From Niveibacterium umoris (GTDB lineage: Bacteria; Pseudomonadota; Gammaproteobacteria; Burkholderiales; Rhodocyclaceae), in contig NZ_JACIET010000001.1 of assembly GCF_014197015.1 (NCBI RefSeq), forward strand, positions 1,798,001 through 1,862,000: 64,000 bases of DNA. The letters run 5' to 3'. The notes below the pieces were generated by a model, which saw nothing but the letters and a program-made list of their open reading frames with translations, had not been told where the DNA came from and made no database searches. How positions within the stretch are numbered: position 1 is the stretch's first letter; each line of letters begins with the position of its first letter. Positions 34,955 to 43,545 of this stretch are shown here, in pieces. Position numbers and translations under genes: made by a program.

Positions 34955-36393
34955 GTGGAGTGCGAGGCGCCTTCCTGATCGCATTCGCCTCCTCGAACGC
35001 GGTGATGGCCATCAATTTCCTGGGCTCGATGTGGCTGTCGCGGATTCTGACGCCAGCCCAGATTGGCGTTTTTTCGGTGGCATACGTCATCACCGGCCTG
35101 CTCCGCACGCTTCGCGAAATGGGCCTGGGCACCTACATCGTGCAAGAACCCGAGTTGACCGATGCCCGAATGCGCACGGCATTCGGGGTCTCCTTAATCG
35201 TGTCGGCAGCAGGAGGCCTCGTAGTCTTGGCGCTTGCGATTCCGGCAGCGCAGTTCTACCGCGAACCCGGAATTCAAACGGTATTGGTCGTGCTGGGACT
35301 GAACTTCTTCCTTGTACCCTTCGGGGCGACCAGCATGAGTCTGATGCGCAGGAACATGCGCTTCATGGAAATCGGCCTGATTGAAACCGCATCAGCGTTG
35401 ATCAGCACGATCGTAGCTGTGTGGCTCGCCCACTTGGGCCACGGATACATGAGTCTCGCCTGGTCGTCCCTGGTCGGCACTCTGGTCAGCGTGGTGGGCG
35501 TAATCTTCTTTCGTCCAAGCCATGTGCCCTGGAAACCGGCACTCGTGGAGTGGCGCCGAATCCTGAAAGTATGCGGATACCTCTCGGGCTCATCACTGGT
35601 CAATTACATCAGTTACTCAGCCTCGGACCTGATTCTTGGTCGAATGATGACCATGTCTGCGGTGGGTTACTTCAATCGTGCGTTCGGAACGGCAGGGGTC
35701 TTTAGCAGTGTCATTGCCCGAGCAATGCAACAAGTGGGGCTGCCGTTCTTTGCGAAACTGCATCGCGAAAACGAAGATCTCAGGCCCGCCTTCGTTCATG
35801 CCACAACCCTGGTCGGCGGCCTTGCGATACCGTTCTTTGCTGTGCTGATGGTCTCGGCAGGCAATGTCATTCACCTGCTATTCGGCCCGCAATGGGTGCG
35901 CTCGATCCCCCTGCTGCAGATCCTCTGCATTGCGTCGGCCGTCGAAGCGCTGACCTATCTGACCAATCAAATCCTGAGTGCCAAGGGGCAAGTGCAAACC
36001 CAGTGGCGAATCGACGTGCTCGGACTGTTCGTCAAGTTCGGCCTTGTCATTCCAGCCGCGCTTTACAGCCTCGAGACGGTCGCGCTTGCTTTCGTCGCAA
36101 GCAGCGTGATCATGAACTGGGTCAGATTCCTGGCCCTGAGACAATTCATCGGCATCGTGGCGCGGGACTTGGTCACGGTGCTGGCCAAGGCAGCACCAAT
36201 CACCGTCTGCGCGAGCACTGGGCCAGCATTGATCGTCTTCTGGTGGGATTCGCCCCGCTCGGAAGTGATCAATCTGATGTTGATTGCAATGACTGCTGCA
36301 CTCGGCTGGTTTGTCGCGGTTGCTGCCGGTCGCCATCCCATCCGTGCCGAACTCGTCCGCGCATGGGCCAATATTCGCGCCCCGAAGTCCTGA
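34951..36393 (+). CDS. polysaccharide flippase (Wzx/MATE-like)
   Basis: A 480-residue membrane protein with about 12-14 hydrophobic helices, of the polysaccharide biosynthesis/MVF superfamily; AFASSNAVMAINFLGSMWLSRILTPAQIGVFSVAYVI is a typical N-terminus. It should flip the lipid-linked repeat unit across the inner membrane before polymerisation. The start is a TTG overlapping the stop of the WaaA-like gene (TTGA). A GTG three codons later is an alternative. The presence of a flippase with a separate O-antigen-ligase-like protein and a chain-length regulator points to a Wzx/Wzy-type pathway. Confidence 0.87.
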   Translation: MSGVRGAFLIAFASSNAVMAINFLGSMWLSRILTPAQIGVFSVAYVITGLLRTLREMGLGTYIVQEPELTDARMRTAFGVSLIVSAAGGLVVLALAIPAAQFYREPGIQTVLVVLGLNFFLVPFGATSMSLMRRNMRFMEIGLIETASALISTIVAVWLAHLGHGYMSLAWSSLVGTLVSVVGVIFFRPSHVPWKPALVEWRRILKVCGYLSGSSLVNYISYSASDLILGRMMTMSAVGYFNRAFGTAGVFSSVIARAMQQVGLPFFAKLHRENEDLRPAFVHATTLVGGLAIPFFAVLMVSAGNVIHLLFGPQWVRSIPLLQILCIASAVEALTYLTNQILSAKGQVQTQWRIDVLGLFVKFGLVIPAALYSLETVALAFVASSVIMNWVRFLALRQFIGIVARDLVTVLAKAAPITVCASTGPALIVFWWDSPRSEVINLMLIAMTAALGWFVAVAAGRHPIRAELVRAWANIRAPKS

Positions 36394-36493
36394 ACGAGGA
36401 TTGCGGTTCAACGCAGATTCATCCTTAGGCACACAGATGAGGCTCAGAATATGCTAGTTTCATTAATTGCCCCATCTTGAAGCAGACTGCACG

Positions 36494-37777
36494 ATGACGA
36501 AGTTGCTGATCCTCAACACCGGCGTCGGGTCAAACCTCGGCGACCGGGCCATGCTGATCAACGTGGTCCGTGAAATCCGCGCGGCACAACCAAGCTGGCG
36601 GATGATGGTGAGCGCACGCACGCCCCGCTTTGTCCTTGAAGAGTTCGCGCTCGACCCAGTGACATTTCTGTACGACTGTCTGGATCGGGGACATCAGGTG
36701 CAACGCATGCTGCACCTTCCCCGCTTGATCGGTGATCTGATGCAGGGCTGTGCCGATCTCGTATCGACTCTCGCCATCGCAATGGCTCTGCTCGTTTGCA
36801 TCGTATCGGGCAAGCGCCCGAGCGGGCGGTACATGGAGGCGGACTTCGTGCGCAGCCTGCTTGACGCGGACGCGGTGTACTTCGTTGGAGGAGGCTATCT
36901 CACAGACCAAGGGAAGCGGGAGTGCCGCGCCCTGCTCGTGACCGCGCTTTTCGCACGTTGTCTGCGCAAGCCGATCGTGATGAGCGGACAAGGCGTTGGC
37001 CCCTTCCGCTCCTTCCTGTCACGCTGGCTTTTCAAGCGTACCGCCGAATACGCTTCCCTGATCGGGTTGCGTGACGCGGGGCAAGGCATGCGTCTGCTTG
37101 AGTCGCTGAACGTATCCACCGCGCGGGCCGAAACCGTTGCCGATGACGCGCTCACGCTGCCGCCAGCGTACCCTGTCGCCCCAACTCCCCGCGCGCTTGC
37201 CGTGCACTGGCGCGTGTCTCCGCATCAGGCCGAGACGGAACGTGTTCAACCCATTATTGAGGTCTTGCTGGACAGGTTTGCCGAGGAAGGTTGGACCATC
37301 CGCCTGTTTCAGTTCCACGAGCGCCCCCACTACGAGGCCTCGATCTACGCGCGCTGGGCCGCTACACGCGGCTGGCCAAGCGTTGAGATCGTACAGGCAG
37401 CCGATCCGCGGGTGCTGCGGGCTGAAATTGCAAAGTGCAGCGTCGGCGTCGGCGTGGCCTATCATTTTTCTGTCTTCGCCCTCGCTGCCGACCTTCCCGT
37501 CATAGGTTTGTGGCACACCGAGTACTACCGGGAAAAGATCGAAGGCCTGATGACAGCGTTCGGGCACATCGAATGGGCCAAAGACGATCGAAGGATCGAC
37601 GTCGATGCCCTGCGGTCGCAACTGTTGAAGATGGCTGACGCGCCTGCGAACGATGAACACCGCAGCCGCCGCCAACAGCTTGAAGGTCGGCATAACGACT
37701 GGATGTCCCGCATGCTGCGCAAATTGGACAACGAGACCGACGCGCAAACGATCGGTCGTTCCGACACGTTAGTCTGA
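36494..37777 (+). CDS. polysaccharide pyruvyl transferase family protein
   Basis: A 427-residue protein of the PS_pyruv_trans family, related to CsaB and ExoV. Seen: LLILNTGVGSNLGDRAMLINVVREI at the N-terminus, VYFVGGGYLTDQGK, VMSGQGVGPF, LIGLRDAGQGMRLLE, and near the C-terminus VGVGVAYHFSVFALAADLPVIGLWHTEYYREK. It would transfer pyruvate from phosphoenolpyruvate to form a ketal on a sugar, adding negative charge. The start at 36494 is chosen over an upstream TTG. The 100 bases before it lack overlap with the flippase gene, unlike the tight spacing before, so an internal promoter is possible; a TATGCT element is present but its -35 is unclear. Confidence 0.85.
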   Translation: MTKLLILNTGVGSNLGDRAMLINVVREIRAAQPSWRMMVSARTPRFVLEEFALDPVTFLYDCLDRGHQVQRMLHLPRLIGDLMQGCADLVSTLAIAMALLVCIVSGKRPSGRYMEADFVRSLLDADAVYFVGGGYLTDQGKRECRALLVTALFARCLRKPIVMSGQGVGPFRSFLSRWLFKRTAEYASLIGLRDAGQGMRLLESLNVSTARAETVADDALTLPPAYPVAPTPRALAVHWRVSPHQAETERVQPIIEVLLDRFAEEGWTIRLFQFHERPHYEASIYARWAATRGWPSVEIVQAADPRVLRAEIAKCSVGVGVAYHFSVFALAADLPVIGLWHTEYYREKIEGLMTAFGHIEWAKDDRRIDVDALRSQLLKMADAPANDEHRSRRQQLEGRHNDWMSRMLRKLDNETDAQTIGRSDTLV

Positions 37778-37930
37778 GTTGAGATCGAGTATTGAATGGT
37801 CTTTACGCGCCGCCTTGCGTGGCTTTTGACGCCTGCGCCGCGATGCCGCGCCACCAACGTGTCAAGCCGCACAAACGGTATCCAGCGCAAGCCATAGAAT
37901 TGTGGCCCACGCGTGAGTCAAGGCCGGACA

Positions 37931-39526
37931 ATGATGGATCTACTGCACCAACTGCCGCGCATCAGCAGCGAGCGCTCGCCTGACACCCTTGCGCTGAGTG
38001 CCGCTGATCAGACAATCAGCTACGGCACGTTGTCGGAACGCATCGCGGCGTTCAGCAACGGGCTGATGGATCTTGGCCTCTCGCGCGGCGAGCGCGTCGG
38101 CGTATGGCTCGACAAGCGCATCGAAACAGTGGTCGCGAGCTTCGGCACAACCGCTTCGGGTGGTGTATTTGTCCCGATCAATCCTTTGCTCAAACCGGAT
38201 CAGGTCGCCTATATCCTGCGCGACTGCAACGTTCGGGTTTTGGTGACGAGCAGCGAGCGAGCGGCCTTGCTGACCAGCGCTTTGAAAGCGTGTCACGACC
38301 TGCGGCATCTCATTGTCATTGGGCGCCCGCCCAGCGAGGTCAGCTCCTATGCGACCCACGACTGGGAAGCCGTCTGCGCAGCCCCGGCCAAAACGGCCCA
38401 TCGCGTCGTGGACACAGACATGGCCGCAATCCTCTATACCTCTGGCAGCACCGGACGCCCCAAAGGCGTGGTGCTTTCTCACCGGAACATGGTCGCCGGA
38501 GCCAAGAGTGTCGCCAGCTACCTGCAGAACAATTCGGATGACACCCTGCTGGCAGCGCTTCCGTTATCGTTCGATGCCGGTTTCTCGCAGCTGACCACCG
38601 GTTTCTTGTCCGGTGCGCGCGTCGTCCTGCTCAATTACCTGATGCCGCGGGACGTGGTGAAAGCTCTTGAGCGCGAACGGATCACCGGCCTCACCGCGGT
38701 GCCACCGTTGTGGATCCAGCTGACGCAGCTGGAATGGTCGGAATCGATCCGTGAACATCTGCGGTACTTCGCCAACACCGGCGGGCGGATGCCCCTTGAG
38801 ACACTCAAAGCCTTGCGCAACCGGGTGCCGGCGGCAAAGCCGTACCTGATGTATGGTCTGACCGAGGCCTTCCGAGCAACCTACCTTCCCCCGGAAGAAG
38901 TGGATCGGCGCCCGGACTCGATCGGCAAGTCGATCCCAAATTCGGAAGTCATGGTCTTGCGCGAAGACGGTACGCCGTGCGCGCCGAACGAACCGGGCGA
39001 ACTGGTTCAGCGTGGCGCCTTAGTCGCAATGGGCTACTGGAATGACCCGGAGAAGACTGCCGAGCGTTTCAAGCCATTGCCCGTTGGTGTTGGGGGGCGG
39101 GAAGCGGGTCTCGTTCTGCCAGAGATCGCGGTGTTCTCTGGTGACACGGTACGGATGGACGAAGAGGGCTTCCTCTACTTCATCGGCCGCCGCGACGAGA
39201 TGATCAAGACATCCGGGTATCGTGTCAGTCCAACCGAGGTGGAAGAAGCCATCTACGGCACGCAGCTCGTGGGCGAGTGCGCGGCGTTCGGCGTCGAGCA
39301 TCCGACCCTTGGCCAGGCGATCGTCCTGGTGGCGAGCGCTCCGGCAGGTGGTGCGCTGGACCAGACAACACTGCTCGCGGAATGCCGCGCACGTTTGCCA
39401 GCCTGGCAAGTTCCGGCCCACATCGTGGTGCGCGACGGAGCATTGCCACGGAATCCGAATGGCAAGATCGACAGAAAGTCGCTCTCGGGTGAATTCGAGG
39501 GAATCTTTACCGGAGCCCGTTCATGA
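37931..39526 (+). CDS. AMP-forming acyl-CoA/ACP ligase, exosortase A system-associated
   Basis: A 531-residue adenylate-forming enzyme. Core motifs: A3 loop LYTSGSTGRPKGVVLSH (near residue 175), A5-like MYGLTEAFRATYLP, A7/A8 SGDTVRMDEEGFLYFIGRRDEMIKTSGYRVSP, and the catalytic Lys in NGKIDRKSL. Members of this subfamily occur with exosortase A, next to a PLP decarboxylase and an ACP. It activates a carboxylic or amino acid as adenylate and could load the ACP at 29711-29971. I prefer the ATG at 37931 over an upstream GTG at 37913. It overlaps the decarboxylase gene by four bases. Confidence 0.87.
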   Translation: MMDLLHQLPRISSERSPDTLALSAADQTISYGTLSERIAAFSNGLMDLGLSRGERVGVWLDKRIETVVASFGTTASGGVFVPINPLLKPDQVAYILRDCNVRVLVTSSERAALLTSALKACHDLRHLIVIGRPPSEVSSYATHDWEAVCAAPAKTAHRVVDTDMAAILYTSGSTGRPKGVVLSHRNMVAGAKSVASYLQNNSDDTLLAALPLSFDAGFSQLTTGFLSGARVVLLNYLMPRDVVKALERERITGLTAVPPLWIQLTQLEWSESIREHLRYFANTGGRMPLETLKALRNRVPAAKPYLMYGLTEAFRATYLPPEEVDRRPDSIGKSIPNSEVMVLREDGTPCAPNEPGELVQRGALVAMGYWNDPEKTAERFKPLPVGVGGREAGLVLPEIAVFSGDTVRMDEEGFLYFIGRRDEMIKTSGYRVSPTEVEEAIYGTQLVGECAAFGVEHPTLGQAIVLVASAPAGGALDQTTLLAECRARLPAWQVPAHIVVRDGALPRNPNGKIDRKSLSGEFEGIFTGARS

Positions 39527-40764
39527 GCGACGCTCGTGTGCCCCCGCGCCATGCGGCCATGAACCAGTTCCCGGTCGCGGGCGGTGAACTGCAGCTTGGC
39601 GGGGTTCCGCTCTCACGTCTTGCGGCACGCGTCGGACAAACCCCGTTCTATGCCTACGACCGAAACGCCCTAGCCCGACGGGTGGACGAATTGCGAAGCG
39701 CATTGCCGCATGGCGTGCAATTGCATTACGCGATGAAGGCCAACCCGATGCCGGCTCTGGTGGACTTTCTGGCGGTGCGGGTCGATGGCATTGACGTGGC
39801 CTCTGGGCGCGAAATGCGGGTAGCGCTCGACAGCGGAATGAACCCGCAGGAAATCAGTTTCGCCGGCCCCGGCAAGAGCACCGCGGAGTTGGCACAGGCG
39901 GTGGCCGCCGGCGTCTTGCTGAACGTGGAGTCGTCGCGCGAGGTCAGACTGCTGGCAGACATCAGCGCACAAAGTGGATGGCCTGCACGCGTGGCGGTGC
40001 GCGTGAATCCGGATTTCGAGTTGAAGAGTTCGGGCATGAAGATGGGCGGCGGCCCGAAACAGTTCGGCGTCGATGCGGAGTCGGTCCCCGCACTGCTTGC
40101 GGAAATCGGGCGCCTTGGGCTGTACTTTGAGGGCTTTCACCTCTACGCCGGCTCCCAGAATCTGAAACCGGAATCCATCGTCGAGGCGCAGCGTAAGAGC
40201 TTTGACTTGTGTCTGCGGCTTGCGGCCGACGCGCCCGCTCCGGTTCGAACCTTCAATCTGGGGGGTGGATTCGGGATCCCCTACTTCCCCGGCGATGCGC
40301 GGCTCGACCTCGCACCTATCGGCGAAAACCTTGCCGCGCTTCAATCAGAAGCTGCTTCGAAAGCGCCGGGCGCCCAGCTTGTCATCGAATTGGGGCGCTA
40401 CCTGGTGGGCGAGGCTGGGGTCTATGTCTGCCGCGTTATTGACCGCAAGGTCTCGCGTGGCCAAGTGTTTCTCGTCACCGACGGGGGGATGCATCATCAC
40501 CTCGCGGCGTCGGGGAACTTCGGGCAGGTGATCCGCAAGAACTACCCGGTTGCCATCGGCAACCGGATGGACTCAACCGAACTTGAAACCGTCACTGCAG
40601 TGGGGCCACTGTGCACGCCGCTCGACCTGCTCGCTGACCGTATGGAGTTGCCCAAGGCGGATGAGGGCGATCTCGTGGTGATCTTCCAGTCCGGGGCCTA
40701 CGGCCCCACCGCCAGCCCTCAGGAATTCCTGTCTCACCCGCGTACCGTCGAGGTTCTTGTATGA
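39523..40764 (+). CDS. PLP-dependent decarboxylase, exosortase A system-associated
   Basis: A 413-residue fold III enzyme related to diaminopimelate and ornithine decarboxylases. Seen: the PLP Lys in LHYAMKANPMPALVD, DGIDVASGREM, ISFAGPGKS, RVNPDFELKSSGMKMGGGPKQFG, the glycine-rich phosphate-binding FNLGGGFGIPYF, VIELGRYLVGEAG, and at the C-terminus VGPLCTPLDLLAD with SGAYGPTASPQEFLSHP. It is not the housekeeping LysA: its position between the ligase and an AsnB-like gene is specific to exosortase A loci. The substrate is unknown; it may make an amine used to decorate the polymer. Overlaps on both sides indicate tight coupling. Confidence 0.88.
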   Translation: MSDARVPPRHAAMNQFPVAGGELQLGGVPLSRLAARVGQTPFYAYDRNALARRVDELRSALPHGVQLHYAMKANPMPALVDFLAVRVDGIDVASGREMRVALDSGMNPQEISFAGPGKSTAELAQAVAAGVLLNVESSREVRLLADISAQSGWPARVAVRVNPDFELKSSGMKMGGGPKQFGVDAESVPALLAEIGRLGLYFEGFHLYAGSQNLKPESIVEAQRKSFDLCLRLAADAPAPVRTFNLGGGFGIPYFPGDARLDLAPIGENLAALQSEAASKAPGAQLVIELGRYLVGEAGVYVCRVIDRKVSRGQVFLVTDGGMHHHLAASGNFGQVIRKNYPVAIGNRMDSTELETVTAVGPLCTPLDLLADRMELPKADEGDLVVIFQSGAYGPTASPQEFLSHPRTVEVLV

Positions 40765-42581
40765 CCGCCCGCATGAATCGGCTGGTCTGCCGCTTCGACC
40801 CGACCGCGATTGACCCGACACAGGATTTCGCACCTACACCAGGCGGCGATCTCACGATAGACCGCAGGGGGCTTTTCCTCGAAGCAAGCGGCGCCGACAT
40901 CCGTTTCGCGATCTCTGCGCGCCAGTTACTCGTGTTGTTCGGACGCCCCCATGCCCGTGAGTCGGGTCTGGATGCGGCGCTGAAGCGCGAAGGCCCTGGC
41001 GCCTTGCTGGCCGGCATGGGAACGTCCCCGGCAACGCTGGCCAACGCGCTGGGCGGCCGATTCGCCCTGCTCTGGATCGACCTGGACAAATCATGCATCG
41101 CCGGTCTGACCGACCGGTTCGGAACGCATCCAATCTGCTGGTCTCGCGAGGGCGGCGCCTTGCTGCTGGGCTCGCGTGCAGAACTCGTGCCACGCGCCGC
41201 ACGCGAAGTCGATCCGCAGGCGATATTCGATTTCCTGTACTTTCACGTCATCCCAGCGCCGCGCACGATTTTCCGCGGGACGCTTCGGCTTGAGCCCGGC
41301 CACCTGCTGACCGCGGACCGCACAGGACAGCGCGATGTTGCCTGGTGGCAGCCACGTTTCACACAAACGCCGGTAAGCGATCTGCCCGCATTGGAAGCAC
41401 GCTTCCGCGATGGCATTCGAGACGCAGTCGCTCGTGAGGTGGCAGGAGACGCCCGCACAGCAGCCTTCCTCTCGGGCGGTACCGACAGTTCCACCGTCAT
41501 CGGCATGATGAAGGCGGCAAAGGAAGGGGCTCCGCGGGGCTACTCGATCGGTTTCGATGCCGCGGGTTACGACGAAATGGAATACGCGCGCATCGCCGCA
41601 CGTGCCTACGGCGTCGATCACCGTGAGTACTACATCACCGCGCAGGACTTGGTACGCAACATTCCGGCAGTGGCCGCCCATTACGACCAGCCATTCGGCA
41701 ACTCGTCCGCGCTCCCCGCCTTCTGCCTTGCTCGACTGGCAAGGGAAGACGGCTACGACAAGCTGCTTGCCGGCGACGGGGGTGATGAACTCTTTGGCGG
41801 CAACTCGCGTTACGCGAAACAGAAGGTCTTCGAGATCTACCGCGCGATTCCTGGCCTCCTACGCGCAGGACTGCTCGATCCAATTGCCAGAGCAACCTGG
41901 TCACAAGGCGTTCCCGGGCTAGCGAAAGTCAGCAGCTATGTGAAGCAGGCACAGATGTCGCCACTGGCCCGCACCGAGCAATATAACCTTCTGCAACGCC
42001 TTGGACGTGACTCTGTGCTGCATCCTGCCTTCGCCGCGCACACGGACGCAGATGCTCCGCTCAGGTTGCGGCGGATGGTCTGGGATGGCATTGCCGCAGA
42101 TACCGTGCTCGACCGCGAACTTGGTTTCGACTGGCGCTTCACGCTCGCCGACAATGACTTGCCGAAGGTGATCGGCACTACGTCGCTCGCAGGGCTCGAC
42201 GTCGGCTTCCCGCTCCTGAGCGAGGAACTGCTCGATATTTCGCTCGCGCTGCCCGATCACTACAAACTCAAGGGCTTTCAGCTTCGCTGGTTCTTCAAGG
42301 ACGCGCTGCGCGACTTCTTACCCGCGGAAATCCTGAGCAAGAAGAAGCACGGCTTCGGGCTCCCGTTCGGGCATTGGGCGCTGACCGACCCGGCACTGAA
42401 GCGGCTTTCCGAAGAATCGCTCAACGGGCTGGTCGAACGCCGCTTGCTCAACGGACACTTTGTAGGTGACCTGTTCAGCAAGTTACTGCCCGCGCACCCC
42501 GGCTACTACGGGGAGATGGTGTGGATTGGCATGATGCTGGAGCAATGGCTGCGGGCCAACGCACCTCAAACCCGCTTCTGA
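40761..42581 (+). CDS. asparagine-synthase-like protein lacking the glutaminase cysteine
   Basis: A 606-residue protein built like AsnB but starting MTARMNRLVCRFDPT, with no Met-Cys-Gly-Ile N-terminus, so the Ntn glutaminase half cannot release ammonia from glutamine. The synthetase half is intact: PP-loop AAFLSGGTDSSTVIG (near residue 235), LLAGDGGDELFGG, and LSKKKHGFGLPFGHW. It should still adenylate a carboxylate and could join it to an amine directly, as beta-lactam synthetase does. Overlap with the decarboxylase gene (ATGA) suggests that its amine could be the product of that enzyme, which is inference. It is the last gene of the rightward operon and faces the leftward operon with only 4 bases between stop codons. 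Confidence 0.83.
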   Translation: MTARMNRLVCRFDPTAIDPTQDFAPTPGGDLTIDRRGLFLEASGADIRFAISARQLLVLFGRPHARESGLDAALKREGPGALLAGMGTSPATLANALGGRFALLWIDLDKSCIAGLTDRFGTHPICWSREGGALLLGSRAELVPRAAREVDPQAIFDFLYFHVIPAPRTIFRGTLRLEPGHLLTADRTGQRDVAWWQPRFTQTPVSDLPALEARFRDGIRDAVAREVAGDARTAAFLSGGTDSSTVIGMMKAAKEGAPRGYSIGFDAAGYDEMEYARIAARAYGVDHREYYITAQDLVRNIPAVAAHYDQPFGNSSALPAFCLARLAREDGYDKLLAGDGGDELFGGNSRYAKQKVFEIYRAIPGLLRAGLLDPIARATWSQGVPGLAKVSSYVKQAQMSPLARTEQYNLLQRLGRDSVLHPAFAAHTDADAPLRLRRMVWDGIAADTVLDRELGFDWRFTLADNDLPKVIGTTSLAGLDVGFPLLSEELLDISLALPDHYKLKGFQLRWFFKDALRDFLPAEILSKKKHGFGLPFGHWALTDPALKRLSEESLNGLVERRLLNGHFVGDLFSKLLPAHPGYYGEMVWIGMMLEQWLRANAPQTRF

Positions 42582-42585
42582 GCGA

Positions 42586-43545
42586 CTAGACCAGCGGTTC
42601 GCCTTCGGGTCGCAGGAGATTGCGGGCGAGTCGCAGCCCGTAGCGCAAGCGTGTCGTGTCCCACGGCGAGAACCGCCGCAACTGAAAGACATCGGCGCCC
42701 GGACCAGACGCACCCCACGCAGTTGATACGGCAGCGGCAAATCCCTGCTTGCGAACCAGGGCCACGTGTTCGGCCAGATAGTCGCGACCCGGTTTTCCAT
42801 TCGGATACGCAAACAGCGTAACTGGCGCGCCGGTGATCTGCTCCAGTGCCGCGCGTCCGTTCGCAATCTCGTCTGCTGCCGCGGACAAGGAAATGCGTGC
42901 GAGGATCGGGTGGCTTACGGTATGCGCACCGATGGTGAAGCCTTGGCGGTGCAGTTCGGCGACCTGCCGGCTCGTCATCATCAAGTCAGTCGGTAGCGTC
43001 GAACCCGCCGCGCGCGCAACCTCCGCAACCGCAGCCTCACGCGCGGCAGGCTCCAGATACTTGATCTTGTCGATCAATTGCAGGGCAACGCTTCCACGTT
43101 GCGCCGGCCCGTTCAGTTCGAAACGCCCCCACTGCGTCGTGTCGAGCACATCAAGTGGTGACCTTCTCACCGCCTCGATCAGACCGTCATTCCACATCCT
43201 GCCGCCGTCCAGATAGCCGGAGGCAACGAAGAAGGTCGCAGGCAAACCAGCGCTACGCAACAACGGCGCCGCAACAGTCAGATTGTCGGCATAGCCGTCG
43301 TCGAAGGTAATCGCTGCCGCGCGCGCCGGTAGCGTCCCGGCGGCCAGCTGGGCTACCGCTGCTTCCAACGGCAACACATTGAACCAGCGTCGAAGCCACT
43401 TCAGGATCTGCGCGAACATCGCTGCATGCATCTCCCCGGGGATCATCGGATCCGGGTCCTGCAACACCCGGTGCCAGATAAAGATCTGCAAACGAGCATT
43501 CCGCCCGGCGGGGGACAAGAGACTCAGCCCGGCACGCAGCGTCAT
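42586..43545 (-). CDS. polysaccharide deacetylase family protein (NodB type)
   Basis: A 319-residue carbohydrate esterase 4 protein. Seen: IFIWHRVL near the N-terminus, AAITFDDGYADNLTVAAPLL (motif 1, with the catalytic base and metal Asp), LPATFFVASGYLDGG, and GFTIGAHTVSHPILARIS (motif 2, H-x3-H). A late motif FAYPNGKPGRD is also seen. No clear signal peptide is present, so it may act in the cytoplasm or on lipid-linked units. It is the last gene of the leftward operon and overlaps its upstream neighbour by four bases. Confidence 0.85.
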   Translation of the reverse strand: MTLRAGLSLLSPAGRNARLQIFIWHRVLQDPDPMIPGEMHAAMFAQILKWLRRWFNVLPLEAAVAQLAAGTLPARAAAITFDDGYADNLTVAAPLLRSAGLPATFFVASGYLDGGRMWNDGLIEAVRRSPLDVLDTTQWGRFELNGPAQRGSVALQLIDKIKYLEPAAREAAVAEVARAAGSTLPTDLMMTSRQVAELHRQGFTIGAHTVSHPILARISLSAAADEIANGRAALEQITGAPVTLFAYPNGKPGRDYLAEHVALVRKQGFAAAVSTAWGASGPGADVFQLRRFSPWDTTRLRYGLRLARNLLRPEGEPLV

